DNA of 64,000 bases from Dipteris shenzhenensis. Lineage: Eukaryota; Polypodiophyta; Polypodiopsida; Gleicheniales. The notes under the pieces are model-generated. The model saw nothing but the letters and a program-made list of their open reading frames with translations, was not told the DNA's origin and made no database searches. Below are positions 23,421 through 35,581 of this stretch, one piece after another; position 1 is the stretch's first letter, and each line of letters begins with the position of its first letter. Both the position numbers and the translations under genes were made by a program. Location of the stretch: the NCBI GenBank assembly GCA_047967505.1, contig CM106538.1, one strand, 5' to 3'.

Positions 23421-24628
23421 TGTTTAAAAAATTATATTTAGTTGAGAAATAGAGAGTTCATGCCGCTAAGTATTGTCGTAGTGGCCTTTTTAATAACCCT
23501 GCGAGCCATAATTATCAAAGAAGGCATCATCATCTTTCTCTTCATCCACCAATCTCTCTCTGAACGGGTCATGTAAGTCCATCTTTTCATCATCATCAAC
23601 TGCGACATTATGATCTTCAAGGTCATCATCCATGTCATCAGTCTCCTTGTGCTCTACCTCTTTTTCATAGCCTGTGGTTAGATCTGCTTGAAGCTGAAAA
23701 TAAGCCATGAAATGCTTGTTTTCAATAATATTTGTGGAGTTGCCTTTTCTAAGGAGATCCTCAAATAAATATCCCATCTTGCTCAAGGTGACCTCCCAAC
23801 CTGCCGGTAGCAAATTCTCCATCATGGTAAGCAAGAGACTCTCACTTTTTGCAGGACTTCCATAGTTGTTTTTTTGATAATGTATGGACGTGGGAATATC
23901 TTGCTCTTCTAGCATCAATCTCAAATTATTTGAATTCCCTCTTATGTTCTTTTGTAAGGAGTAATCAGGGTTGGGACTCCGCATACACAAGAAGAATGAT
24001 TCAAGAGATTGAATCGCTTTGCCACATTCTCTCTTGCCTCTCTTTGCTACATAAACACCACTATAGATCTTCAAATCTGATGAATATGCTTGCTCTAGAG
24101 TAACCTGCATGGCTTCTTTGTCTTTTTTATCAACAAAAATGACAATGTTGCAAATTGCCACTTTGCTAATGGTGGTATATTATACTATTCTATCAATGAA
24201 GTTATGGATATCATCGCTAGAAACTTCATTGATGAAGAATAGTTGTGGCTTGTCCCATGCTGACTCATTCTTGATGAAGTCATCTTCTAAAACTCCCCTA
24301 AAGTTCACAAGCTTTCCAGACTCTGCCATAACCTCTACATTAAATTGGAAGCTTTGGTGCATATTTGTTGGCATCCTTATCTCGATGATTAATCTTTCCA
24401 CATATGCAACCACCTGTTGTGGGATTTCTTTTCTCATGTAAGAGGTTACTATTTCTGACCCATCTTCATCCTTTTTAATCCACCTGTTTGCCCATAGCTT
24501 TACCTTGGGTGTTGACAAAGAAGATATATGCTTGACCACATTATAGTCAATGTTACAATGACTAAGTGGAATTTGTTTCTCTGACAACAAATACTTAATG
24601 GCACTATGCATTGCATTGTGCCTCACCT
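23421..24628 (-). pseudogene. G2 middle fragment, 3' of the CACTA insertion
   Basis: The minus strand encodes VRHNAMHSAIKYLLSEKQIP, GKLVNFRGVLEDDFIKNESA, DKPQLFFINEVSSDDIHNFI, CNIVIFVDKKDKEAMQVTLE and WEVTLSKMGYLFEDLLRKG, closely parallel to G1 residues encoded at 41640-40650, and ends in an acidic stretch. The domain is not one I recognise. The coding sequence is cut at 24628 by the end B terminus of CACTA copy 3. The preceding codons are found at 27637 on the + strand. Confidence 0.75.
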
Positions 24629-25730
24629 CACTACTACACATGGATCCTATTGCGACGTTTACATACCGATGTTTAGCACACATGGGGCGCTAATCATCGG
24701 TATGAAAAGTGCGTTCTGTAAAGCGTCGCTATATAGTGACCATTATAAAGGTCGCTATATAGTGACTTATGAGTGTCGCTATATAGTGACACTGAGATAC
24801 TATTTTATAGTGACGTTTTCCAGAGAGGTTTTACTCATATAGGCCTTAAAAGTTAGTTTTTTCCAATGACAAGTTTTTTTTAATTTTCATACATGTTTGA
24901 TCTAATAGAGAATAAAAATATGAGAGCATGTACATCAAGCCTTTGAAGCTCATATATTCATGTCTAAGTTTGAGATGAAAAAAATCAATTAAGAGCATTT
25001 ACATCAACTGTTTCATCTTGAGCCAAGTCTAAGGCACCAAACAAGTCTATCTCCAACTCTATACCGAGTTGATCTCCTATATCATCATCGTACTCTAGCA
25101 TCGTACGTTCACCTAAAAGTACTTGATCATCTTCTTCAATAAAGTGTGGTGATTCTTGATGCTTGTTGTCTTCTTTCTCAATATCGTGATCTCCATCTTC
25201 CTCCCGTGCAATGTCATTATGCGCATCTTCCTCTTGGCTCATATTGTGATCTTCATCTTCTTCGCTAGATTCATTGGGATCAATTGGATCCGGCATTGGT
25301 AGTGGCATCTCCATATCCACATCTCGATCTTCAAAAATTTGCCTACTTCGTGGTGCAACTTGGATCACGTACCACCATCTTGGATCAAAATGATCCGGAT
25401 GAAAAACCACCTATATTGAAGATGGGTGCCAAATGTCGTCAATTATATATATGAAATTATGCTCAAGTACATGTATCAATGGCTCTTTAAAAGCGAAAGC
25501 TTCGATTAATTAAATCATTAGTATGCACCTGCTCATAGTGCTCGGGAAGAACAAAAGTATCACTTTCATCGGTCCAATGTTTGGTGGAATCTATTGGAAA
25601 GAAACTGCTACTATCTTTTCTCACTGTCGCATGGGGACCGTTGTAAAAAGTTCTAAACCATTTTACATCAAGAATGAAAATACTAAATTGTCTAAAATCA
25701 ACTTCATAGATGTCACGTATGGTTCCACAA
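24629..25730 (-). mobile_element. CACTA copy 3, end B portion
   Basis: Starts CACTACTACACATGG at 24629, followed by GATTAGCGCC-type end B sequence, subterminal palindromes (24715-24815) and, on the minus strand, the tnp2 acidic tail (25410-24985, MVFHPDHFDPRWWYVIQVAP) and part of DUF4216 (25730-25487, YEVDFRQFSIFILDVKWF). The element stops abruptly at 25730. Its other part is at 27638-33505, displaced by an inversion. Confidence 0.85.
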
Positions 25731-27637
25731 GCTACATTCTTAAAAAAAGATATGACTTCAAGCCTTGTAGTAGGCATAATGATAGAGCCAAAAGAGACTT
25801 TTATGGACATTTTCACAAAGAGTTTAGATCCTGAAGTTGGTGGTCTTCATTTTGTTGTGTCAAGGAGCCTTGTAGTAGGCATAATGATAGAGCCAAAAGA
25901 GACTTTTATGGATATTTTCACAAAGAGTTCAGATCCTGAAGTTGGCGGTCTTCATTTTGTTGTGTCAAGGAGAGACTCAAAGACCTCTGTGATGCCTCCT
26001 CCTCAACCATCAAAGTTTCCAGAGCTGCAAAGTGCAGTGGAGGCTCTTGCATATACTTGGGAGCAATTTCCTAGTGTGGTGGCAAAAAGGATGCATGCAA
26101 AGATAATGTTTGAGTACTTTTAGGATGCACAATATGCTCCTCAGATTCAAGGATCTTCACATGAAGGAGATCAAGCACAGACTTCGATGCAGGGGCAAGA
26201 AGAACATGCACACTATCACAAACATGTAGAACATGAGCGCAAACTTCTAGAGCAAGAAATGGTGGATGTCACTAAGGATGATGAAACAAAAGCCTTGAGT
26301 GCACGGGAATTAAAAAAAATTGAAGAAGATGAAGGTCGATCCACTGCAGTTATGCTAGAAGCTCTTGCTAGCAAACCACGACATGAAATGCAAAAGGCTA
26401 GTACTGCAAGAGCCACGGTTCCAAGCAGTAAAAAAAGGCATTGTCCCACTGTAGAGAAAGATCATGTGGATGAAAAATGGTTAAAAGAAGAGAAAGGTGA
26501 AGAAGACTCAGAACTCGAGGCTGAAGATGATCAGGATGAACTCACATCAATAAAAAATCTTAATCTGTGTCTTAATGAAGCAGTAACAGATGATGATGTG
26601 GGGTATATCTGGGGTCAAAGGACGTGGTTTGTGAATGCCAAAGATGTAGAAGCTACAACTGTCTTTACTAATAGCCGAAGCCTTGATATATCCTATGCAC
26701 TGCAAATATACGAGGCTTTGAGAGATGGAAAGAAACCTGTGGCAAGCAACGTGGTCCTGCACCCAATAATGTTTTGTCCAATCAAAAATAGCTTTTTGGA
26801 TCAAATAACATTTACAAGGCCTACACATTTCGAGGAAACCTTCAGTCGATTCTTTAAAGACACTCTTGAAAATATTCCACATGAACAAGGCAAAGAGACA
26901 CAAGGTGAGAATATGTTAAAGGAAGCAAAGAAGGAATTCCTCCTCCATTGCAGATTCCAGCCCATTGATGGTTAACATTGGGCTTATGCTTGTAATCAGA
27001 TCGCAAAAGAAGCAATGGAGGTCAAAAGACTCACTTCAGAACAATTTGCAAAGATAAGTTCATTCCATTATTATCCTGCAATAATCTGTATATTCAAGCA
27101 TGAGATCAAGTATTTGATTGAGTCCGAAAGACTTAATCATTATGTCCATGGAAAGCATAAGATATCCTCAACATCAGAGGTCTTACAGAAGGCAAGGGTT
27201 ATATGGATAACATTTGGTTCTCCAAATCCTGATTTGAAGTGAAAGGTCACAAAAGCAGACGCCGACACACTCACAAACTTCTATACTTCTTTGAGTGTAG
27301 TTGTGCCTAGGGGAACTCAAGAGCAAGAAGAAAATATGACAAGCCTCAAGGTGGTGAGAGACAAATATGCCGACTACACTTCTATCATATTTCCTCCTAT
27401 TGAAGTGTTTAATGAGATGCTTGTGAGCATGGAGAGTTGACCTATGAAGCTCCTTTGTTTGTCTCCGAAAAGTCAAAGGTAATGGATAAGAAGGAGTTGA
27501 CGGCAAGGATGTGGAGGCCTATAAAGTACTTACCTGACAAGTATGCATCCATGGCAGCACAAAAACTTTTAAAGAAAGAATGGTTTTTTGGAAAGAAAGA
27601 CAAAGACCACTACATGGAAGAAAGCATCAATGTACAG
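25731..27637 (+). pseudogene. G2 N-terminal/middle fragment, inverted
   Basis: Colinear with G1 43680-41640: LVVGIMIEPKETF, MPPPQPSKFPELQSAVEALA, KNLNLCLNEAVTDDDVGYIW, SLDISYALQIYEALRDGKKP, KYLIESERLNHYVHGKHKIS, MWRPIKYLPDKYASMAAQKL and KKEWFFGKKDKDHYMEES. A 105-bp in-frame tandem duplication occurs near 25761-25970. In-frame stops at about 26122 (TAG), 26974 (TAA) and 27241 (TGA) replace Gln, Gln and Arg of G1. It ends exactly at the end A terminus of CACTA copy 3 (27638). The domain is not recognised. Confidence 0.8.
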
Positions 27638-27734
27638 CACTACAAGGCATAGGCCCTTTTTCGACAAAAATACCGATGTTTTTTATATTAATTTTTTTTT
27701 TCACGGGTGCAAATGTCGTTATAAAAGTCGCTAA

Positions 27735-27845
27735 AAGCGTCGGAAAAGAACCGTCGCTATAAAGCGTCGCTATATAGCGACGCTGTTAATCATCACTATA
27801 TAGCGACACTGGTAAACGTCGCTATATAGCGACGATTAATAGAAC
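27735..27845. repeat. Subterminal palindromic repeats, end A of copy 3
   Basis: Three to four copies of CGTCGCTATATAGCGACG-type palindromes just inside end A. Confidence 0.8.
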
Positions 27846-27846
27846 T

Positions 27847-27920
27847 AAAAAAAAGGATTAGTGGGGCTAAATAGGGCTTGCTATGGCCCTGTTTAGCCCC
27901 ACTAATCCTTTTTTTTTTTT
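27847..27920. repeat. Conserved hairpin, copy 3
   Basis: AAAGGATTAGTGGGGCTAAA with GGGC, an 8-nt loop, and the complement ending CCCCACTAATCCTTT, then a long T-tract. The stem is about 24 bp and nearly perfect. Confidence 0.75.
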
Positions 27921-28145
27921 GTAATCACGAGAAAAAGTTTTTTATAACAAAATTTCCCTTGCAAAAAGGGTGATACAAAATCGCTCAAATGAAATGATTG
28001 AGCAACAAAAGCATATACATGTCGAACATATACAACAGTGCTTGTTACAAAATTACCCTTTCAAAAGGGTGATACAAAATTGCTCAAATGAGCGGATATA
28101 CAAAATGACATACATGGCGAAGAAAATGCAAACTGCTACTACTAT

Positions 28146-29727
28146 CACTACTACTACTACTCGTCCGAATCGTCCTCGTCCTCGTCTTGTTGGCCTGATC
28201 CTTGGTTCTCAGGAGCTGCGCCTTCTTCTTGATCCTCGTCACGTGCGTCTGATCCTTGGCCCTTGTGATCGCTTGCCTCCGATGATGGGACACTTGAGCT
28301 TTGACCCTAAGAGTGAACCATATAAATTGAAAATTAGATTGGAACTTAAGAATAAAACAATTTAAAAAGTGAGATTACAAGTAGGAGTAGACTTATACCA
28401 TGTGAGCGCGCAGCCACCTCAGCCCAATTGACCGTCGCTCCCATTGCCTCTTGCTCAATAAACCACGGCTTTGTTCCTATGCGAAATGCGTGTCGCGTCT
28501 CTACATCTGTAGGAAGACGACCCATCGTAGCTTGTTGTGGATCCAATTTACGAGAGTTAGAGTTAGCTAAAGTGCGTGTAATATGCAGTAAAACAAATAG
28601 AACAATACATTAAATGAGAAGAAGTAGACTTACCATGGTTGCCTCGAACGCCAACCATCTGCCTGCACCAAAGTGCGAAGTACCTACGATATCCAGCTGT
28701 CTCTTCGCAGCCCTCCTCTGACCCTCGAACATTTCGGGATGGTCCCTATTTTGCTTCTTGAAGAACTTCCAATCAGCTTTGTATGCCTTGCTGGGATTAG
28801 CCAACCCCTTTGTGCTAGAAGTATGCAAGTTTGATCTACAATGCTTCAAGACCAAACCCATGCGCTCTCGCATATAATCCTCATTAAACTCCAAATTTGG
28901 CAGCTTAGGGTATTTTTGTTTTAATTCATTGATGACCGCCTGCTTCTTTTGGTCATCTTGATACCGCCAATCGGTAGCAATGCCGCTCTTAAAGTGATGG
29001 CTCATCAACTACCTCATGGTGGCCATCACTGCTTTGCCCTTTCTATCTTCTATTATCTCTTCGGCAGCCGTGATTTGATGGGAGAGATCCCCTGATGAGT
29101 AAGGAGGACTTATGATAGCAGAGTCAGAAGGAGTGGAAGCTGTGCGAGTGCTTCCGAAGTGAGGAGTAGCAGTGGGAGTAGGAGAGGGCAAGGGACCTGA
29201 CTGATACTGTGTCTCTGGACCAAGTGGAGACCTGTAGGAATGTGAGTGTGCTGACTCGTCTACATCTCCCGAGTCAGCACAACATAAGCTACCCTTCCTA
29301 CTCTTCCTTCCCTTACGAGAGGCACGTGCAAGTGATGACCCCTCTATCAAAGGGGCACGAGGGGATGGTTGGGCAGTACGTCCAGCCGTCGGTGTAGGGG
29401 AGGGAATTGCTGAGGTCCTCTGAGATAGCAGAGAGAAGAATCTCGTTGCCTCCTCATCGCTCATCTGCGCTACAAACTCGTCGAGACTGCCGACAAAGCC
29501 ATGCACGGCTAGCAAAGGAGTTCCCTGAGGGGTAGTCGTAGTGCTATGTCCGAGAGGAGTCGGACTAGGGGTAGTCACAGTGCTAGGTCCGAGAGGAGTC
29601 AAGTCCTCGAGGTAGTCACCTTAGAGGAATCAAAGTCCTCTGGAGCATATAGATCGTGAGCTCTCCTCCTGCGAGGCTGTCCGTACTCGTCGAATATGCG
29701 ACGTGATCCCATGTCTAACATAGACAC
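28146..29727 (-). pseudogene. TNPA-like CACTA protein, copy 3
   Basis: Homologue of 812-2368. It starts MLDMGSRRIFDEYGQPRRRR at 29727. A deletion near 29610 shifts the frame, after which MTPLGPSTVTTPSPTPLGHS through AEEIIEDRKGKAVMATMR is open (29602-29009). A TAG then replaces an AGG codon found in copy 1, followed by LMSHHFKSGIATDWRYQDDQ and FKKQNRDHPEMFEGQRRAAK (29008-28630). Exon 2 (about 28544-28400) has DPQQATMGRLPTDVETRHAF and exon 3 (about 28304-28150) is the acidic tail. It is divergently oriented from tnp2. By family knowledge it binds subterminal repeats. Confidence 0.8.
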
Positions 29728-29739
29728 AAAAACAAAAAC

Positions 29740-30215
29740 AAAAAACAGAAAACAAACATAAGTTGCGGCATAGGCATAGGCATAGGCAAAGGAAAAGAGG
29801 AAGAAGAGGGAAAGGAAAAGAGGAGACATATGCATGATAAGCATAAGCATAAGAGACGGAGACATATGCTCATGCTTATGCTTTTACATGAGCATAAGAG
29901 AAGGGGGAAAGAGAGAAGAAGAGGGAAAGGAAAGAGGGAAAAAGAGGGAAAGAAAGAGAAAATAAGAGGGAAAGGAAACAGGGAAAGAGAGAAGAAGAGG
30001 GAAAGGAAAGAGGGAAAATGAGGAAAAGAAAGAGAGAAGAAGAGGGAAAGGAAAGAGGGAAAGAGAGAAGAAGAGGGAAAGAGAGAAGAAGAGGGAAAAA
30101 GAGAAAAAGAGAGAAGAAGAGGGAAAGGAAAGAGGGAAAACGATTGAAAGAAAGAGAGAAGAAGAGGGAAAGAGAGAAGGTAAAGAGGGAAAAAGAGGCG
30201 TATGCTCATGCTTAT
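29740..30215. repeat. Purine-rich GCATAAGC block between TNPA and tnp2
   Basis: Runs of GAAGAGGGAAAGGAAAGAGG bordered by ATAAGCATAAGCATAAGAG and TATGCTCATGCTTATGC. Homologous to 600-760 (inverse) and 2898-3020. It probably holds the divergent promoters of the two CACTA genes. No coding signal. Confidence 0.65.
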
Positions 30216-30535
30216 GCGCTAGCTGCAGGCCAATGGAAATAACAAAAATAACAAATGGAAAAAAGAGGAAGCACTTACCAGAAATAGTACGTCCCACTCG
30301 GTGTTGTGAACTGGCCCTACAAAAGAGAGAAAACATACCATTTTTCAAATAAGATGTTAGAGGAAGGAGGAGATTACAAAAGTAACTTCTTGAAAGGAGG
30401 AGATTGAGGAGACAAGGAGAAAGAGAAGGAAGAGAAATACAAAAAAGGAAAAGAAGAGGTGAGTCTTCTTTCTTTCTTGAAATCTCACTTTTTGTTTCAA
30501 TTCTTTGCAAACAAGCATGAAAACTAGTTTACAGG

Positions 30536-30781
30536 CTCGGGGGGGTCACTCATCATATGTAACCCTATCACGTGAGTTCAACAGAAGGATATTTTTTATT
30601 TCTAAAATTTACAGAAATAAATATACATAAGGGACTATTTAAAATAGTTTTGGAAAAAATTTACAGATTTGTATAGAAAAGGGGTACATTTTATTAATAC
30701 AAAATTTACAGATAAGGGATTTTAGAAATATGCCTTGAACGCACGTGGTATAGAGGGTTTATAGATAGTGACCCCCCCGAG
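30536..30781. mobile_element. hAT-like MITE, copy 2 (nested in CACTA copy 3)
   Basis: A 246-bp element with termini CTCGGGGGGGTCAC and GTGACCCCCCCGAG, flanked by the direct repeat TTTACAGG (30528-30535 and 30782-30789; the match can be extended to 10 bp because of overlap with the terminus). It is about the same length as, and inverse in orientation to, 9670-9918. Confidence 0.85.
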
Positions 30782-31084
30782 TTTACAGGTTTAGTAATAC
30801 AAGGAGAAGCACTCACAAAACTAAGCTAACAAACAAATAACCTACATTGCTGAAACAGACTCACCTCTTGAAAAACTTCCTTTCAAGAAACTAAAGAGGG
30901 AGAAGGGTGGAGAGGGAGCACAAGAGCTAGGAGGAGGGTGAGGAGTGGAGAATAGAGTGGGAGGTTGTTGGAAATAGGTGGGAGGTCGTCAAAAATAGGT
31001 GGGAGGAGAGATTGCCTTGCTTACTTGAAAGATTAGAGAGTGCTAAAGAAAGTGCCGTGCATAGCATCGGGTTTCGATTTTAAC

Positions 31085-31205
31085 CCACAGCGTCGCTATA
31101 TGGCGACGCTTAAACGTCGCTATATAGTGGCATTTTTAATTAAAAGCATCGCTATATAGCGACGGAACAGAGCAAAACGTCGCTATATAGCGACACTTTA
31201 AGACA
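31085..31205. promoter_or_regulatory. Internal palindromic repeat cluster upstream of tnp2 (copy 3)
   Basis: Four motifs of the GTCGCTATATAGCGAC family lie 95-215 bp before the tnp2 start, ~3.4 kb from end A. Same arrangement as 3690-3795. Confidence 0.55.
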
Positions 31206-31293
31206 CTTTTTGTTCTAAGTTGAAGGGAAGCTCATAGATGCTATTTTATAACTGTTAATATATTTTCTTGCAACTTATGTTGTGATTTTATAA

Positions 31294-33505
31294 GTGTGGA
31301 TGGAAGGGACGAGTGGAAGCTGGTCCGATGATGCGCCAATGCTCGGGAGCACAAAGTGGCTTATAGCGGAGAGGTTATACTGTCAGTGCACTCATTGCAA
31401 GCGAGAAGTACGACATCAATGTCATATTATCATGCACCACTTACGGATGTATGGGGAGGAGCCCGAACCAGTACCCATCGTTGGTGTTGCACGTGTTGAT
31501 GGACTATCGGTAAGTCAAAGCTATTTAAGTTCGCAGTCTTATTGGATAGCAGGAAATACAAGATCTTATATTTATGCGAAATCTTAAAACAGGATGAGGA
31601 GGCGGACGAGGGTACGCATATACCTTCACACTTTGAGCAAGACTATAGTCTCCCGGATGATGACGAGGGTATGGTCGACATGATGGATTCTATTTTTAGG
31701 GGCACTACATCCCATGTACACGTGATGTCAGAGTTTGAGGTCAAAATGCGAGAGTTGCAATCAACACAATTGTATGAGGGTGCTAGGATGTCTAAACTAC
31801 GTGCTTGTCTCTCTCAATCTTGAATCTGTAAGTAAAGTATGGGTGGTCGCATACAAGTGTCTCGGCCTTAATGAGGTTAGCTCTTGCTTTAATTTGACTC
31901 ATTATTTGGATATTGTTTGTTTTGAGAATCATCATGTTTGTTTTGAGAATCATCATTTGGATAGTGTATACCGAATCATCATTGTTCGAAGCCTATGTAT
32001 GTTTGAATTGTCATAGGTTGCTCTAGAAGATGTTTCCTGCACCAAATACCATGCCCGCATCAAGAGATGAAGCGAAAAAGATGCTAACAACAGTGGGTAT
32101 GGATTATGATACCATCCATGCTTGCCGTAATGATTGTATTCTCTTTTGTCGTGAGCATGGAGATTTGGCTAGTTGTCCAAAGTGTGGGGAACAATGATGT
32201 AGAGATGACTTGCAGGGTGAGCGGATATCGGTAAAGGTATTGAGACACTTTCCCATCATTGCAAGAATACAACACATGTTCCGATGCAAATCCATAGCGG
32301 AGTTGATGACATGGCATGCATCTCATCGGTCCGCTGATGACACATTGAGGATTCCCGCAGATCGTGTAGCTTTGAAGCACATAGATAATCAGTGGTCGGA
32401 CTTTGCAAGGGAGCCATTCAACTTACATCTTGGGCTCGCCATGGACGGCGTGAATCCTTTCCGGTTACGCTCGACATCTTGGTCGACATGGCCCATAGTT
32501 GTGGTGAATTACAATATCCCACCATGGCTAACAATAAAAAAGGGACACCTCATGCTTGCACTACTTGTGCCAGGAAAGTACAAGGCAAAAAATATGGACG
32601 TGTACATGGCACCTTTGATAGAGGAGTTACAAATATTATGGAGAAGAGTGCAGGTCTTTGATATTTCCAGAGCTCCTAGACATACCAATGATATTTTGGT
32701 CAGGGGTATCTTGATGTGGACCATGCATGCCTACCTAGGATATGGAGAGTGCGCAGGACGTGGTTGTGTCTCTACATGTATAATGAGGGATTATGCTTTT
32801 ATGACTCTCTCTCGCATGCATGTCTTATACTAACACATTCATGCATGCGTGCAAGACTTGGTACCATGCTTGTCCTGTTTGTGGACCAAGTTTGAAATCA
32901 CTTGCTTGACCATCTCACACATGGAGGTTAGCTTGATCCACCACCATCAAATTTGAAGGCAAGTGATTGGATTCAAGCTTAGAGGGCAAATGGAGAGGAA
33001 CCTCCTCCTGGTATGAAGAGGCTATCGATCTTTCACGAGCTTCCTTATTGGGGTCAGTTACAAATCAATCATCTCTTGGATCCCATGCATATCTTCAAGA
33101 ATGTGGGGGCTACTATTTGGGCACACTTGGTTGGTTCCAAAGACTTGAGAGGAGTGCGAAAAGACTTGCGTGCTATGAATAGGATGTCTCGTTTGTGGCC
33201 CCAAGTGCATGCTTCGAGAAAAGTTGTCCTCCCGAAAGCAATGTGGATCCTCTCTACAAGGGAGGAGGCAGCAATCAAGGTAGACATTGCCTCTTTTCAA
33301 ACACCGACAGGGTACATGCATTGCTTGAAAGGAGCATTTTCAAAGGACAATAAGCTTAGTGGGCTCAAGTCCCATGATTGGCACAAGGTCTTACAGGTAT
33401 TCTAAGTAGAATTAGTGTACCGATAATCGTGATGCATTAGCGTAATTATGATTATGTTATATTGTTGACATGACTTCTTTGTTGCTTTGATAGTTCATCC
33501 TCCCA
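31294..33505 (+). pseudogene. tnp2 transposase of CACTA copy 3 (5' part)
   Basis: Starts MWMEGTSGSWSDDAPM (31294 or the Met at 31300), with CTHCKREVRHQC near 31392 and a GTAAG donor at about 31511. Later exons encode QDEEADEGTHIPSHFEQDYS, KVLRHFPIIARIQHMFRCKS, WSDFAREPFNLHLGLAMDGV, WPIVVVNYNIPPWLTIKKGH and LPYWGQLQINHLLDPMHIFK, the tnp2 core with its two visible Asp motifs. There is an extra ~130-bp insertion near 31870-32015 and stops near 32905-32985, so it is broken. It is truncated at the start of DUF4218 by the inversion breakpoint. Codon 8 is Trp, unlike the stop in copy 1. Confidence 0.8.
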
Positions 33506-33719
33506 ATACATCATTGAACTCCCTTTTTGACATAAGTAGAAAGAGTCTCTTTTCCTTTTGATGAAGAAACCGAGCTCTTCTACCCATGTGATATCGAGTC
33601 CACCTACCAAAGCCATTGGGGCTATATTCCTTTCCTTTTAAATTCAAAGTGACATTAGAGACCCATGCTCTAATCTTAGAGTCATTTAGGATATCCCCCA
33701 CATTAGTTGATTGCTCCAT
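33506..33719 (-). pseudogene. G2 N-terminal start fragment
   Basis: MEQSTNVGDILNDSKIRAWV (33719) through MSKREFNDV, parallel to the G1 start (NGMTLKYNGRIYAPKDF through LILVMTKRELEKDEW). The reading frame would continue at 25731 on the + strand, which shows that 25731-33505 is inverted relative to both flanks. An acceptor-like TTGTAG precedes the start. Confidence 0.75.
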
Positions 33720-33779
33720 AATCCTACAAGAAAAGATAATGAAGAATTTAGATACATACAAGTAAAGTACAATATACAA

Positions 33780-34680
33780 CGCTTGATACAATAAATGTGG
33801 GAAATAGCCCAAAAGGCTGTACAAGGCTTCATATGGCAATAAATGTGACCAATAGCAGAGAGGGCTTTACAAAGTATTTTATAGCAATAAATGTGGGAAA
33901 TAGCTCACAAGGCTTTACAAGGCTTAAATATTTGTACAAATGTAAGAAAATTATCCAAAAAAGCTTTACAATGAAATCAAATGTCCTTTAGTGATAAAGC
34001 TTCAATCTTCGTGAAGACTTATAATCTGTCCATCCATTGATTTGCCCTCTAGTGATAAAGCTTCAATCTTCGTGATGACATGTAATCTGTCCATCCATTG
34101 ATATTTGTGCACTGATACCCAACCGATGCAATCTACCCACTAAAAACTGTTCCACTGATATCCACTTATGCAGCCCACTCATACTCGTTAAATAGTGAAT
34201 GGTCAGGATGGTCGGGTTTATTACAAGGCGCGTCATATGGCAATAAATGTAAAACATAGCCTAGAAGGCTTTACAAGGTTTTTTATGACAATAAATGAGC
34301 TTAAATATTTATACAAATGCAATAAAAATAACCAATAATCATCAAGCTCCAATATGCCCCATGACATGTAATCTGTCCACTGATACATGTAATTTGTCCA
34401 CTGATATCTGCTATCTGCTCATGCAATTTGCCCACTGATAAACTTCTTGGTAAATGGTAAAAGGTCCTATTTAATAGCATGTTATGAGTGTTAAACTGCA
34501 TGTGAGCGAAGGGACTGACAACGATTAGGAACTAGTTAAAAAAATTTAAGCATGGCTTCGATTGGCAACTTGGAGAATTGTCTCTCCTCTAAGGCAATCT
34601 AATCTATGCTAAACTATGCTAAACCAACTGTCGAAGCGAAGAAAAGCAATAAATAATTTCTTTTTTTGTGTTCATTTTAA
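33780..34680 (-). promoter_or_regulatory. G2 upstream region with AAAAGGCTTTACAAGGCT repeats
   Basis: The word AGGCTTTACAAGGC with AATAAATGTG recurs about five times (33787-34285). The distal part (34490-34680: GGGACTGACAACGATTAGGA, GATTGGCAACTTGGAG, TCTCTCCTCTAAGG) is homologous to 44310-44510 upstream of G1, so the two genes share a 5' region as well as coding sequence. No TATA box was identified with confidence. Confidence 0.55.
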
Positions 34681-34909
34681 TGTGCTAGGGTTTAAGAGGA
34701 TTAAATATGCAAAAGAAGGGGTTTTGATGTAGAGGCTAAACCTGCATGTGAGAGAAATGAAGAACAAGTATCTAAAGAAAAGTTAACATTTTTCAATTTA
34801 AAAGATGAATATCTATAAAAATATTATCTCACCTTCAAAACAAACCATAAATTCGCTCTTTTATAATTTTTTAAAAGTATAATATAAAACATGTAAATAT
34901 ATAAAACTC

Positions 34910-35223
34910 TCTCTTTCCTCTGAACTTTCTCTCTCTCTCTCTCTCTCTCTCCCTCTCTCTCCTCATAATTCTCTTTGTAGCCATAGTCAAGACACCTCAT
35001 TCTCTTTCTTAATCTCTCTCTCTCTCTCTCTCTGACAACTCTTATGTCTTTCCCTCTCTGTCCTCATCCCACTCATTCTCTCTCTTAGTTTATCTCAAGT
35101 CTCTCTTTCTCTCCCTCCCATGGCGGCTAGGATTTATCATTCTCTCTCTTCATCTCTCTCTCTCTCTCCACCTCTCTCTCCTCTCTCTCTAGAGATTTAT
35201 TATTCTCTCTCTCTCTCCTCTTC

Positions 35224-35258
<35 letters not shown>

Positions 35259-35545
35259 TACCCTCTCTACCTCCCTACCTCTATCCTCTTGGCCGCTAGG
35301 ATTTGTCATTCTTTCCCTCTCTATGTCTCTCTCTCTCTCTCTTTGAATTCTCTCTCTTAATCTCTCCCTGCCTTCCTCCCTCCCTCCCTCCCTCCCTCCC
35401 TCTCTCCCTTTCTCTCTCTCCTCTATCCATCTTCTCACTCTTAATCTCTCTTTCTCTCCCTGCCCTCTTCTCTCTCATTTCTCATTCTCTCTCTCTCTCT
35501 CTCCCTCCCTCCCTCCCTCCCTTGGCGGCCATGGCCGCGAGAAGT

Positions 35546-35581
<36 letters not shown>

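Larger units (their letters stand above)
27638..33505. mobile_element. CACTA copy 3, end A portion
   Basis: Begins CACTACAAGGCATAGGCC at 27638, then subterminal palindromes (27735-27845), the conserved hairpin, TNPA-like gene (minus strand), a purine-rich GCATAAGC middle containing a MITE, a second palindrome cluster, and tnp2 (+ strand). It stops at 33505 just inside the DUF4218 exon (GATAGTTCATCCTCCCAAT). Together with 24629-25730 this rebuilds an element of about 7 kb that lacks ~1 kb relative to copy 1 positions 6064-7120. It gives the normal gene order: end A, TNPA leftward, tnp2 rightward, end B. Confidence 0.85.
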
